DNA of 6,394 nucleotides, from positions 1-6,394 of the forward strand of contig CAMPBP010000080.1 in assembly GCA_946639085.1 (NCBI GenBank). Reading direction: 5' to 3'. The notes beneath the pieces are model-generated. The model was not told the DNA's origin. It did no database searches and saw only the letters and a list, made by a program, of their open reading frames with translations. The first letter of the stretch is position 1, and each line of letters starts with the position of its first letter. The position numbers were made by a program, and so were the translations under genes. Positions 1 through 6,366 of the stretch are shown in pieces. This DNA comes from an uncultured Lachnospiraceae bacterium. Its GTDB lineage: Bacteria; Bacillota; Clostridia; Lachnospirales; Lachnospiraceae.

Positions 1-541
1 TAAGAATGCTTATCAAAGTGATGTCACGCCAAACGTGGATCTTTTCGCCGTTGATGCTTACGATAGTATCTCCTACGCTCAGCCCCGCTGCCTCTGCCGG
101 ACGTCCCGGGGTAAGTCCCTGCACCGTAGGCAGATCCGTACCCGCTCTCGACACGATTATCATGGCAAAGATCATCGCAAGAATAAAGTTAAATACAGGT
201 CCTGCGAGAACGGTGGATATACGTGCCCATACATTGGCATTTCTGAAGGATCTCTCGTCGCCTCTTTTGATGCCTTCCTGTTCATCCCCTATGGCTTCAA
301 TGGCAACCTTGGGATCTGCCAGATCTTCAAGGCCTTCGAATATACATGCTCCCCCAAGGGGCAATGCCTTTAAGGCAAATACCGTCTCTCCCTTTTTGAA
401 CTTAAAGATCGTCGGCCCCATTCCCACATCGAACTCATTGACGCGGATACCGTTGGCTCTTGCTATTATGAAATGTCCGAACTCATGCGAAATGACGATA
501 ACGGACAATATGATGATAAACCAGATCAGTGTTCCTATCAT
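1..541 (-). CDS. rseP: RseP/RasP-family site-2 zinc metalloprotease, N-terminal part (gene runs off the window)
   Basis: This is an intramembrane zinc protease that cuts membrane-bound anti-sigma factors or leftover signal peptides inside the cytoplasmic membrane. The visible 180 residues read without a stop to base 1, so the C-terminal half lies outside the window. A first membrane helix (about residues 4-18) runs into the zinc motif HEFGH (19-23; E20 is the expected catalytic base). LPLGGACIFEG follows at 60-70, where many relatives have GGY. A second membrane region starts near AGPVFN (113-118). A PDZ domain begins around residue 140, with PAEAAGLSVGD at 148-158 and ING at 163-165. The ATG at 541 is preceded by AAGGG with a 7-base spacing, and it lies 15 bases after the dxr stop. 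The dxr-rseP order is typical. The zinc ligand expected in the C-terminal half cannot be checked here. Confidence 0.95.
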   Translation of the reverse strand, partial: MIGTLIWFIIILSVIVISHEFGHFIIARANGIRVNEFDVGMGPTIFKFKKGETVFALKALPLGGACIFEGLEDLADPKVAIEAIGDEQEGIKRGDERSFRNANVWARISTVLAGPVFNFILAMIFAMIIVSRAGTDLPTVQGLTPGRPAEAAGLSVGDTIVSINGEKIHVWRDITLISIL

Positions 542-556
542 TTATGTACCCTTACA

Positions 557-1702
557 TTAAAATCGTTTTTCAAGGAATTCATCGCATTCCTTTTGCGTTA
601 AAAGAATCTCTTCAAAAGAAGGTTCTTTAATGAAGCTCACATCGTTTAATGCGGCTTCTATGATATCGTAAATACCCGTAAAGCCTATCTTCTTATCAAG
701 AAATCTCTTTACGGCAAACTCATTTGCTGCGTTAAACACCGTAGGTGCATTTCCGCCTTTGTCTATTGCTTCGTACGCAAACTTAAGCCCTTTGAATGTC
801 TCTGTGTCGGGCTTATAGAATGTGAGCTTTTCAAGTTTAAAGAAATCTACCCTGTTGTCCTTCATGGGTCTTCTGTCGGGATAGAAAAGTGCATACTGGA
901 TCGGAAGTTTCATGTCCGGTATACCCATCTGGGCGATGACCGCTCCGTCCGTATACTGAACCATGGAATGTACGATGCTCTCGGGATGAATGAGAACCGT
1001 TATATCCGAAGGTGAAACATCAAAGAGCCATTTTGCTTCTATGACTTCAAGTCCTTTGTTTACAAGTGAAGCAGAATCGATGGTCACTTTTTTGCCCATA
1101 CTCCAGTTGGGATGCTTAAGTGCCTGCTCTACGCTCATACTCTTTAACTCTTCGTATGACTTTCCTCTGAAAGGACCGCCGGAAGCGGTAAGAAGTATCT
1201 TATCAAGACGCTCTCTTCTCTCTCCGTTAAGTGACTGGAATATGGCGCTGTGCTCCGAATCAACGGGAAGTATGGAGACACCTTTTTCTTTTGCGAGCTT
1301 CATGATGATATGACCCGCGCAGACGAGGGTCTCTTTATTTGCAAGGGCTATGGTCTTTCCCGCATTTATGGCATCAATGGTGGGCTTTATGCCTATCATT
1401 CCCACAAGCGCGGTAACGACAATATCGGCTTCTTTTAAAGAAACCGCTTCGGACAGACCCTCCATACCCGAAAGTACTTTAATGTCCGTATCCTTTAAGC
1501 GTTCCTTTAATTCCGCCGCAGCTTTTTCTTCGTACATTACACACAAAGAAGGCTTAAACTCCCTTGCCTGCTCTTCCATGAGTGTTACGTTTGAACAGGC
1601 CGCAAGTGCGCTTACGCTTAAACCTTCGTTGTTCTTTACTATTTCAAGTGTCTGGGTTCCGATGGATCCTGTGGAACCGAGTATTACAAGTTTCTTGTCC
1701 AT
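557..1702 (-). CDS. dxr: 1-deoxy-D-xylulose 5-phosphate reductoisomerase
   Basis: This cytosolic enzyme converts DXP to 2-C-methyl-D-erythritol 4-phosphate with NADPH and a divalent metal, the first committed step of the MEP isoprenoid pathway. The 381 residues match the usual family length. The N-terminal nucleotide-binding loop is GSTGSIG (9-15). ANKE is at 121-124. The metal-binding block VDSEH (147-151) supplies D148 and E150, and NKGLEVIEAKWLF (215-227) supplies E219. TASGGPFRG (172-180) and HPNWSMG (197-203) are the substrate loops. All of these are intact, so I expect an active, fosmidomycin-type target enzyme. A short-spaced GGAG (1710-1707) precedes the ATG, and the gene starts 9 bases after the cdsA stop. 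Its product pathway feeds the isoprenoid units used by UppS, encoded two genes upstream. Confidence 0.98.
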   Translation of the reverse strand: MDKKLVILGSTGSIGTQTLEIVKNNEGLSVSALAACSNVTLMEEQAREFKPSLCVMYEEKAAAELKERLKDTDIKVLSGMEGLSEAVSLKEADIVVTALVGMIGIKPTIDAINAGKTIALANKETLVCAGHIIMKLAKEKGVSILPVDSEHSAIFQSLNGERRERLDKILLTASGGPFRGKSYEELKSMSVEQALKHPNWSMGKKVTIDSASLVNKGLEVIEAKWLFDVSPSDITVLIHPESIVHSMVQYTDGAVIAQMGIPDMKLPIQYALFYPDRRPMKDNRVDFFKLEKLTFYKPDTETFKGLKFAYEAIDKGGNAPTVFNAANEFAVKRFLDKKIGFTGIYDIIEAALNDVSFIKEPSFEEILLTQKECDEFLEKRF

Positions 1703-1711
1703 ATAACTCCG

Positions 1712-2554
1712 TTACAGTAATCCCAACATCAAAGCCGCCAAAAAGAAAGTCAGCGGCGCGGTTATTATCATGCTGTCGAATCTGTCCATGATACCGCCGT
1801 GTCCGGGGATGAGATGTCCGTAATCTTTAATGTCTTTGTTTCTTTTTATGGCTGATGCCGCAAGATCGCCCAGCATGGCAACAAAACCGCCCACTGCGCC
1901 CACTGCGGCAAGCTTTATTTCAACGTTCGTAAAGTCTGCGGGAAGAAATCTCACAAGTACGAAGTGTGCGTAAAGCCATGCCAAAAGTGCGGCACCCAGC
2001 ACTCCGCCGATGGCGCCCTCTATAGACTTCTTGGGGCTTAACTTAGGAGTCATCTTGTGATTTCCGATGGTTTTACCCGTTAACATGCCGACACAGTAAG
2101 CGAGGGTATCGCTTCCCCACGCGCTTATGTATATGATCCAGACGATGTATTTGCCGTATTCCAGTTCTCTTGTATGGTAAAGAAACGATAACATTATCGG
2201 GGCATAAAGAAACGAAAATATGGCCGCGGAGATCGTCTCAAAATCGTATTTTGGATACGAGAAAACGTAAATGAACAAAAATCCGATGATTGTAAGGATC
2301 ACGCACATAATCGGAAGATATACGTTATCGGATAAAGCGATGGTGGTATAGTACAAAGCTATCGCAACGTATCCGAATATCATCAGTACGTTTTGTTTCT
2401 TTCCTTCAAAAAGCTTAAGAGCTCTTCCCATCTCGAAATAGGCAACACAGGAAATGAAGGTAAGAAGTCCCGCAAGATATTTACCGCCAAGATATATAAA
2501 TACAAAGGAAACGGCCACCAGCATAATGCCGCTTAAAAGTCTTTTAAAAAACAT
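1712..2554 (-). CDS. cdsA: phosphatidate cytidylyltransferase (CDP-diacylglycerol synthase)
   Basis: This integral membrane enzyme joins CTP and phosphatidic acid to give CDP-diacylglycerol, the precursor of phosphatidylglycerol, cardiolipin and other phospholipids. The 280-residue protein is mostly hydrophobic, with several predicted membrane helices (for example about 8-35, 57-73, 79-98, 111-125 and 262-280). The family signature occupies residues 234-260. It begins SAIKR and then carries KD (242-244 region), PGHGG (250-254) and DRFD (257-260), the metal and nucleotide site. SDT at 148-150 and KLSPKKSIEG at 171-180 are also conserved. The ribosome binding site GAGGAA (2570-2565) lies inside the last codons of uppS, and the gap to uppS is only 7 bases, so translation is probably coupled. 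Confidence 0.97.
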   Translation of the reverse strand: MFFKRLLSGIMLVAVSFVFIYLGGKYLAGLLTFISCVAYFEMGRALKLFEGKKQNVLMIFGYVAIALYYTTIALSDNVYLPIMCVILTIIGFLFIYVFSYPKYDFETISAAIFSFLYAPIMLSFLYHTRELEYGKYIVWIIYISAWGSDTLAYCVGMLTGKTIGNHKMTPKLSPKKSIEGAIGGVLGAALLAWLYAHFVLVRFLPADFTNVEIKLAAVGAVGGFVAMLGDLAASAIKRNKDIKDYGHLIPGHGGIMDRFDSMIITAPLTFFLAALMLGLL

Positions 2555-2561
2555 GGTATGT

Positions 2562-3269
2562 CTATTCCTCTTTGATATTTCCGAATTTCCTGTTACGTTT
2601 GCCGTACTCTTCTATCGCCTTTTCAAGTGCCTTCTTATCAAAGTCCGGCCATGCGATATCGGTAACATATATTTCGGAGTAGGATATCTGCCAAAGTAAA
2701 AAATTCGATATCCTTTTTTCGCTGCATGTACGGATCAGAAGGTCGGGATCGGGAAGTCCCGCCGTATCGAGATTGTCGGCGATCATCTCTTCGGTGATGT
2801 CCGAAGGCTCGATCTTTCCTTCCTTAACGTTTTCTGCGATCTTTCTTACGGCTCTTGTGATCTCATCTCTGGAACCGTAATTTATCGCTATGGTAAAGAA
2901 AAGCCCGGTATTGTTCTTTGTACCTTCTTCAAGCCTTTCTATGCTTTCTCTTATATCGTCATCAAGGCGGGATTTCTCGCCGATGACTCTTACGCACATA
3001 TTGTTCTTGCTCGCTCTTTGAAGACAGTTCTTCATGTAATTACGAAGAAGCTTCATTAACGCGTCTACTTCGTCCTTGGGACGTGACCAGTTTTCGGTGG
3101 AAAAAGCATACACCGTAAGATATTTAACACCTAAGTTGTATGCGTCCTCACAAATATCCTCAACGGCTTTCGCGCCCTGGATATGGCCGTAATTTCTCGG
3201 CATTCCGTGAGCTTTTGCCCAGCGTCCGTTTCCGTCAAGTATTATCGCAACGTGTTTGGGTACATTCAT
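2562..3269 (-). CDS. uppS: undecaprenyl diphosphate synthase (cis-prenyltransferase)
   Basis: This enzyme condenses eight isopentenyl diphosphates onto farnesyl diphosphate in cis to give C55-PP, the lipid carrier for peptidoglycan and other wall polymers. The length (235 residues) is normal. DGNGRWA (12-18) holds catalytic D12. FSTENW is at 56-61. The C-terminal block keeps R180, R186 and S188, followed by NFLLWQ and E199; these match E. coli R194, R200, S202 and E213 at a constant offset of 14. The loop between them reads RTCSEKR, whereas most relatives have a glycine where S183 stands. The ATG at 3269 has GGAGAG (3286-3281) 11 bases upstream and a closer AAGGA (3277-3273). An ATG at 3288 is out of frame. 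The gene follows frr after 60 bases that contain a hairpin, and leads into cdsA. Confidence 0.96.
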   Translation of the reverse strand: MNVPKHVAIILDGNGRWAKAHGMPRNYGHIQGAKAVEDICEDAYNLGVKYLTVYAFSTENWSRPKDEVDALMKLLRNYMKNCLQRASKNNMCVRVIGEKSRLDDDIRESIERLEEGTKNNTGLFFTIAINYGSRDEITRAVRKIAENVKEGKIEPSDITEEMIADNLDTAGLPDPDLLIRTCSEKRISNFLLWQISYSEIYVTDIAWPDFDKKALEKAIEEYGKRNRKFGNIKEE

Positions 3270-3297
3270 TTATCCTTAAACTCTCCATGATACACAC

Positions 3298-3325
3298 AAA
3301 GGGCAGGATTGGGTACCTGCCCTTT
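3298..3325 (-). terminator. intercistronic hairpin after frr, possible weak terminator or attenuator
   Basis: A perfect 10-bp inverted repeat, AAAGGGCAGG and CCTGCCCTTT on the minus strand, encloses an 8-base loop. It starts 4 bases after the frr stop codon, where an intrinsic terminator would sit. The downstream side reads TTT then GTGTGTATC, so the U-tract is poor and termination would probably be partial. The stem ends 11 bases before the GGAGAG ribosome binding site of uppS, so it could also tune uppS translation or mark an RNA processing point. The structure is seen in the sequence; its function is inferred. Confidence 0.55.
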
Positions 3326-3329
3326 AATC

Positions 3330-3881
3330 TTATACTTTTAAGATATCCTGTGCCTTTTCTTCAACGGCCTTGTCAATATCCTTTACGAATTTGTCCGTAG
3401 CCTTCTGAAGTTCATCCTCAAGATCCTTGATCTCGTCTTCGCTTATTTCGGTCTTTGAAAGCTTCTTGAATGCTTCGTTGCCGTCACGACGGATGTTTCT
3501 GATGGCTATCTTGCAATCTTCGCCTTTCTTTCTGACCTCTTTAACGAGATCCTTACGTCTTTCCTCGGTAAGTTCGGGGAACACGAGTCTGATAACGGAA
3601 CCGTCGTTTGAAGGTGTGATACCTACATCGGATGCAAGTATTGCCTTCTCGATATCCTTGATGAGTGATTTCTCCCAAGGAGCTATCTGAATGATTCTGG
3701 GTTCGGGAACGGTAATGTTACCCACCTGCTGAATGGGAGTGGGGGTTCCGTAATAATCCACTCTCAATTTATCGAGTACATGGGGATTGGCACGTCCGGC
3801 ACGAATGGACTGAAGTTCCGTCTCCATATATTCGAATGCTTTTACCATCTTATCGTTATATTGTGATACTCTGGCATCCAT
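3330..3881 (-). CDS. frr: ribosome recycling factor
   Basis: This cytosolic factor acts with EF-G to split the post-termination ribosome so that subunits and mRNA can be reused. The 183 residues are close to the usual 185. The N-terminal helix carries the conserved SIRAGRANP stretch (25-33). The small beta domain follows, with YYGTPTPIQQVGNI at 43-56 and PEPR at 59-62. The long C-terminal helices contain FPELTEERRK (101-110) and NIRRDGNEAFKK (129-140), including the arginine pair at 131-132. The ATG at 3881 is preceded by GGGAGG (3899-3894) with 12 bases between. The gene starts 29 bases after pyrH, the common pyrH-frr pairing, and is followed by a hairpin. Nothing in it looks unusual. Confidence 0.98.
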   Translation of the reverse strand: MDARVSQYNDKMVKAFEYMETELQSIRAGRANPHVLDKLRVDYYGTPTPIQQVGNITVPEPRIIQIAPWEKSLIKDIEKAILASDVGITPSNDGSVIRLVFPELTEERRKDLVKEVRKKGEDCKIAIRNIRRDGNEAFKKLSKTEISEDEIKDLEDELQKATDKFVKDIDKAVEEKAQDILKV

Positions 3882-3910
3882 AAATTTTTAGATCCTCCCA
3901 ATACTTTGTT

Positions 3911-4600
3911 TTACGCTGTTACGCGTGTACCGTTAAACTTGTCGCCAAGTGTGTTCACGATACTGTTTTCTTCGTTAAGGTCAAATACCATGAAAGGCAG
4001 TTTGTTCTCAAGTGCCAGTGCACTTGCCGCCGTATCCACAACCTTTAAGTTTCTCTTTACCACCTCTTCAAGTGAGATCTCGGAAAACTTCTTGGCATTA
4101 GGATTCTTTGCGGGATCGTCGTCATATACGCCGTCTATGGATTTGGCAAGAAGAACACTCTCCGCTTCAATCTGAAGAGCGAATAAAACGGTTCCCATAT
4201 CGGTCGAGAAATAAGGATGTCCCGTACCGCCTGCAAGGAAAACAACCTTTCCCGCTTTAAGACTCTTAACGGCTTCTTCCTTGGAATACAAAGAAGTGAA
4301 CGTTCCGCATGTGAAGGGTGTGAACACTTCCGTATCTATTCCTTCGGTCTTGAACACTTCCGATACAAACATACAGTTCATAACGGTTGCAAGCATGCCG
4401 ATCTGATCGGCTTTTACTCTGTCCATGTCACCTGAGGTACGACCTCTCCAGAAGTTACCTCCGCCTATGACAATGGCGATCTCGTTGTCTTTGATGACCT
4501 GTTTGATCTGTGCGGCAACTTTTCTGACGGTAGGCTCGTCAAAACCCGTTTTCTTTTCTCCCGCCAAAGCTTCACCGCTTAATTTAAGCAATATACGCAT
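3911..4600 (-). CDS. pyrH: UMP kinase (uridylate kinase)
   Basis: This is the bacterial amino-acid-kinase-fold enzyme that phosphorylates UMP to UDP with ATP, feeding UTP, RNA and UDP-sugar synthesis. It is typically a hexamer activated by GTP and inhibited by UTP. KLSGEALAG (6-14) is the N-terminal phosphate loop, GGGNFWRG (46-53) the substrate region, and MDRVKADQIGMLATVMN (59-75) the central helix. GGTGHPYFSTD (124-134) and KSIDGVYDDDP (153-163) form the nucleotide site. At 229 residues the protein is slightly short because its N terminus starts right at the first strand. An in-frame TAA five codons before the ATG rules out a longer ATG start. AAAGG (4614-4610) provides the ribosome binding site, 9 bases upstream. 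The gene lies 21 bases after the bactofilin stop. Confidence 0.98.
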   Translation of the reverse strand: MRILLKLSGEALAGEKKTGFDEPTVRKVAAQIKQVIKDNEIAIVIGGGNFWRGRTSGDMDRVKADQIGMLATVMNCMFVSEVFKTEGIDTEVFTPFTCGTFTSLYSKEEAVKSLKAGKVVFLAGGTGHPYFSTDMGTVLFALQIEAESVLLAKSIDGVYDDDPAKNPNAKKFSEISLEEVVKRNLKVVDTAASALALENKLPFMVFDLNEENSIVNTLGDKFNGTRVTA

Positions 4601-4621
4601 TGTGATCCGCCTTTATAATGA

Positions 4622-5368
4622 TTATTTACTCTTTTTCTTGAATTCGTCAAAGAATGTGGTGGGTGATACGTCTGCGTAGCACTGTGAGCAAACACCTTCG
4701 ATAACCGCACCGTTGTTGATCTGAACGGATTTGGATTTGATGTTACCCATTACAATGGCCGTAGTATCCAAAACTACGGGACCCTTTACGTCGATGTCGC
4801 CTTTTACGGCGCCGGCGATAACTGCACTTGTAGCGAAAATGTTACCGATGATAACGGAACTTTGTCCGATCTTAACAGAACCCTGTGAATTAACTTCACC
4901 TGTGATCTTAGCGCCTTCGCAGTAGATCTCGGCAGCCTTTGAATCGCCTTCTACGGTTCCCACGATGTTAAGTTTTCCGTTGATTGTGATGTTACCGGTG
5001 ATGGATCCCAGTACTTCCAAAGAGCCTGTGGATGAAAGATCACCCTTTATAACCATGCCGCCCGTGATAACTGCGGTTTCGTCCGTAGCCTTACCCGTAT
5101 TCTTGGGAGCTTCATAAAAGCTTGCCTTGGGAGCGGGTGCGGGTGCAGGTGCGGGAGCGGGAGCGGGTTCAACTTTTTCTTCTTCCTGTTCCTTATCAAG
5201 ATTGTCAAGTAAAGCATCAAGGTCGAGACTGTCTACCGTTTCCTCGGTAAGTGTTTTAGCTCCTTCGGTTACCTCTTCTACAGCTTTTGCGGTATTTTCG
5301 GTTTCCTCCGGTACCATCTCGTTAACAGCCTGAGAAATGTCTTCTTTTAAATCAGTAAAAAAGCCCAT
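4622..5368 (-). CDS. bactofilin-family polymer-forming cytoskeletal protein
   Basis: Bactofilins assemble without nucleotides into filaments or patches, usually at the membrane, and often position cell-wall enzymes. The 248-residue protein has three parts. Residues 1-66 form an acidic, helix-prone tail whose first 19 residues (MGFFTDLKEDISQAVNEMV) could make an amphipathic membrane-binding helix. Residues 68-80 are an uninterrupted proline-alanine linker, six PA units plus P. From about 99 to 225 runs the right-handed beta-helix core, with repeating short strands broken by glycine, such as GDLSSTGSLEVLGSITGN (109-126) and similar turns. The end carries CSQC (227-230) and a basic FKKKSK tail. 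A canonical AAAGGAG lies 9 bases before the ATG. It follows the deacetylase gene by 25 bases, suggesting a shared transcript and a link to wall modification. The family is clear; the precise role is not. Confidence 0.93.
   Translation of the reverse strand: MGFFTDLKEDISQAVNEMVPEETENTAKAVEEVTEGAKTLTEETVDSLDLDALLDNLDKEQEEEKVEPAPAPAPAPAPAPKASFYEAPKNTGKATDETAVITGGMVIKGDLSSTGSLEVLGSITGNITINGKLNIVGTVEGDSKAAEIYCEGAKITGEVNSQGSVKIGQSSVIIGNIFATSAVIAGAVKGDIDVKGPVVLDTTAIVMGNIKSKSVQINNGAVIEGVCSQCYADVSPTTFFDEFKKKSK
5129..5167 (-). repeat. Pro-Ala dipeptide repeat in the bactofilin linker
   Basis: Thirteen codons encode alternating P and A (six PA units and a final P), corresponding to residues 68-80 of the bactofilin. 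Alanine codons alternate between GCT and GCA, and one proline uses CCT, so the DNA is an imperfect GC-rich hexamer repeat. Such linkers are stiff and extended, and here it separates the acidic tail from the beta-helix core. The repeat number may vary between strains by slippage, which is inference. Confidence 0.85.
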
Positions 5369-5393
5369 GTCCTGTTTCTCCTTTGTATTTATG

Positions 5394-6350
5394 TTATTTA
5401 TCCACCGATATATGCTGAATCGGATTGGTTTCTTTTGTTATGGGGAGCATCACCGTATCATCCATGCTCTGAATATGCTCGATGATCTCGGGAAGTGCTT
5501 CCACAGTGGATACCTTTGAAGCCGTATCGTGAAACAAGATCATTGCTTCCGAAAAGTATTCAAGGTTTCCCGTTGCATTGCTTACTATCCTCGACTTTGA
5601 AAGAATCGGTGAAGTTGCATCACCGGAAGATACGTTCCAGTCGAAATACTCTATCCCTTCGCTCTCAAGCAGTCCCGCGAACTTTCTCATATCCACGGTG
5701 CTCACCTTATTTGAACTTCCGCCGGGGAATCTGTATATGTTTGACTCCACTCCCGTAACGAGATAGAGAAAATCTCTTATCCTCTTGGTATCTTCCATGA
5801 ATGAATCCTCATCTTTGTAAAGTTCGGAATAAACATGTGTGCACGAATGCATCCCTAAGGAATGTCCTTCGTCGACTATACGCCTGTAAAGTTCTTCGTA
5901 CTCACGTCCTTCACGTCTTATCACAAAGAATGTGGCCTTCACGTCATACTCTTTTAATATGTCAAGAATCGCTTCCGTGTTGGAGCTGGGTCCGTCATCA
6001 AAAGTAAGATAGACCTTCCTGTAACCGTCATAAAGTTCTTCGTCGCTTAAGGAAAGGGCTTCGATCTCCTCTTTTGTCATCTCTTCGACATTGTACTTGG
6101 GGCCTTGAAGCATCACGACCTCAGGCTCTTTTTCTTTTTCCAAAGTGTCGTAGGAAGTCGAGAGCATTTCCATCTGCTCAAGATACTGATTTAACAGTTC
6201 TTCTTTCCTGGCGTTTTCTTTTGACAGTTTTTTATTCTTTACGGCAATGACCGTAACTATTATCCACGGAAAAATGATAAGGAAAAGGAGAAGTATCTTA
6301 ATCTCCTTCTTAAGGCGCTTTATACGCCTTGCGCGCTTATCGTTATCCAT
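5394..6350 (-). CDS. membrane-anchored polysaccharide deacetylase (NodB domain, PgdA-like)
   Basis: This is a predicted extracellular metal-dependent carbohydrate esterase (CE4 family), probably removing acetyl groups from peptidoglycan or another wall glycan. With the ATG at 6350 it has 318 residues. A very basic start (1-18) and one membrane helix (about 19-37) give a type II anchor with the catalytic part outside. A charged, probably coiled-coil stalk spans about 40-76. The NodB domain keeps all five motifs: TFDDG (116-120), HSCTH (168-172), RFPGG (207-211), DWN (237-239) and LFHD (272-275). D118 is the expected base, D119, H168 and H172 the metal ligands, and H274 the acid. It is therefore likely active; the true substrate is unknown. 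The bactofilin gene follows after 25 bases. An in-frame TTG at 6368 would add six residues but has no obvious ribosome binding site. Confidence 0.93.
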   Translation of the reverse strand: MDNDKRARRIKRLKKEIKILLLFLIIFPWIIVTVIAVKNKKLSKENARKEELLNQYLEQMEMLSTSYDTLEKEKEPEVVMLQGPKYNVEEMTKEEIEALSLSDEELYDGYRKVYLTFDDGPSSNTEAILDILKEYDVKATFFVIRREGREYEELYRRIVDEGHSLGMHSCTHVYSELYKDEDSFMEDTKRIRDFLYLVTGVESNIYRFPGGSSNKVSTVDMRKFAGLLESEGIEYFDWNVSSGDATSPILSKSRIVSNATGNLEYFSEAMILFHDTASKVSTVEALPEIIEHIQSMDDTVMLPITKETNPIQHISVDK

Positions 6351-6361
6351 TTTATCATATA

Positions 6362-6366
6362 CTCCC
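6362..6366 (-). promoter_or_regulatory. ribosome binding site that favours the ATG at 6350
   Basis: GGGAG on the minus strand lies 11 bases before the ATG at 6350. It overlaps the alternative TTG codon at 6368-6366, so it cannot serve that start. An ATG at 6358 is out of frame and soon meets a stop. The spacing is slightly long but similar to that of frr and uppS in this window. Confidence 0.6.

Noticed and set aside
6..560. Long open frame of 184 codons on the plus strand
   Set aside because: It is antisense to the clear RseP reading frame with HEFGH, AGPVFN and PDZ motifs. Its protein resembles no family I know, and it has no good ribosome binding site.
990..1706. Several plus-strand open frames of 60 to 118 codons opposite dxr
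   Set aside because: They are shadows of dxr created by its codon use; the minus-strand protein has every expected catalytic motif.
4759..4779. Inverted repeat CCGTAGT and ACTACGG with a 7-base loop
   Set aside because: It lies inside the bactofilin beta-helix coding region, the stem is only 7 bp and there is no U-tract. Chance pairing in a repetitive coding sequence is the simplest explanation.
5127..5333. Plus-strand frame starting with a Gly-Ala repeat
   Set aside because: It is the reverse reading of the proline-alanine linker in the bactofilin, with no independent support.
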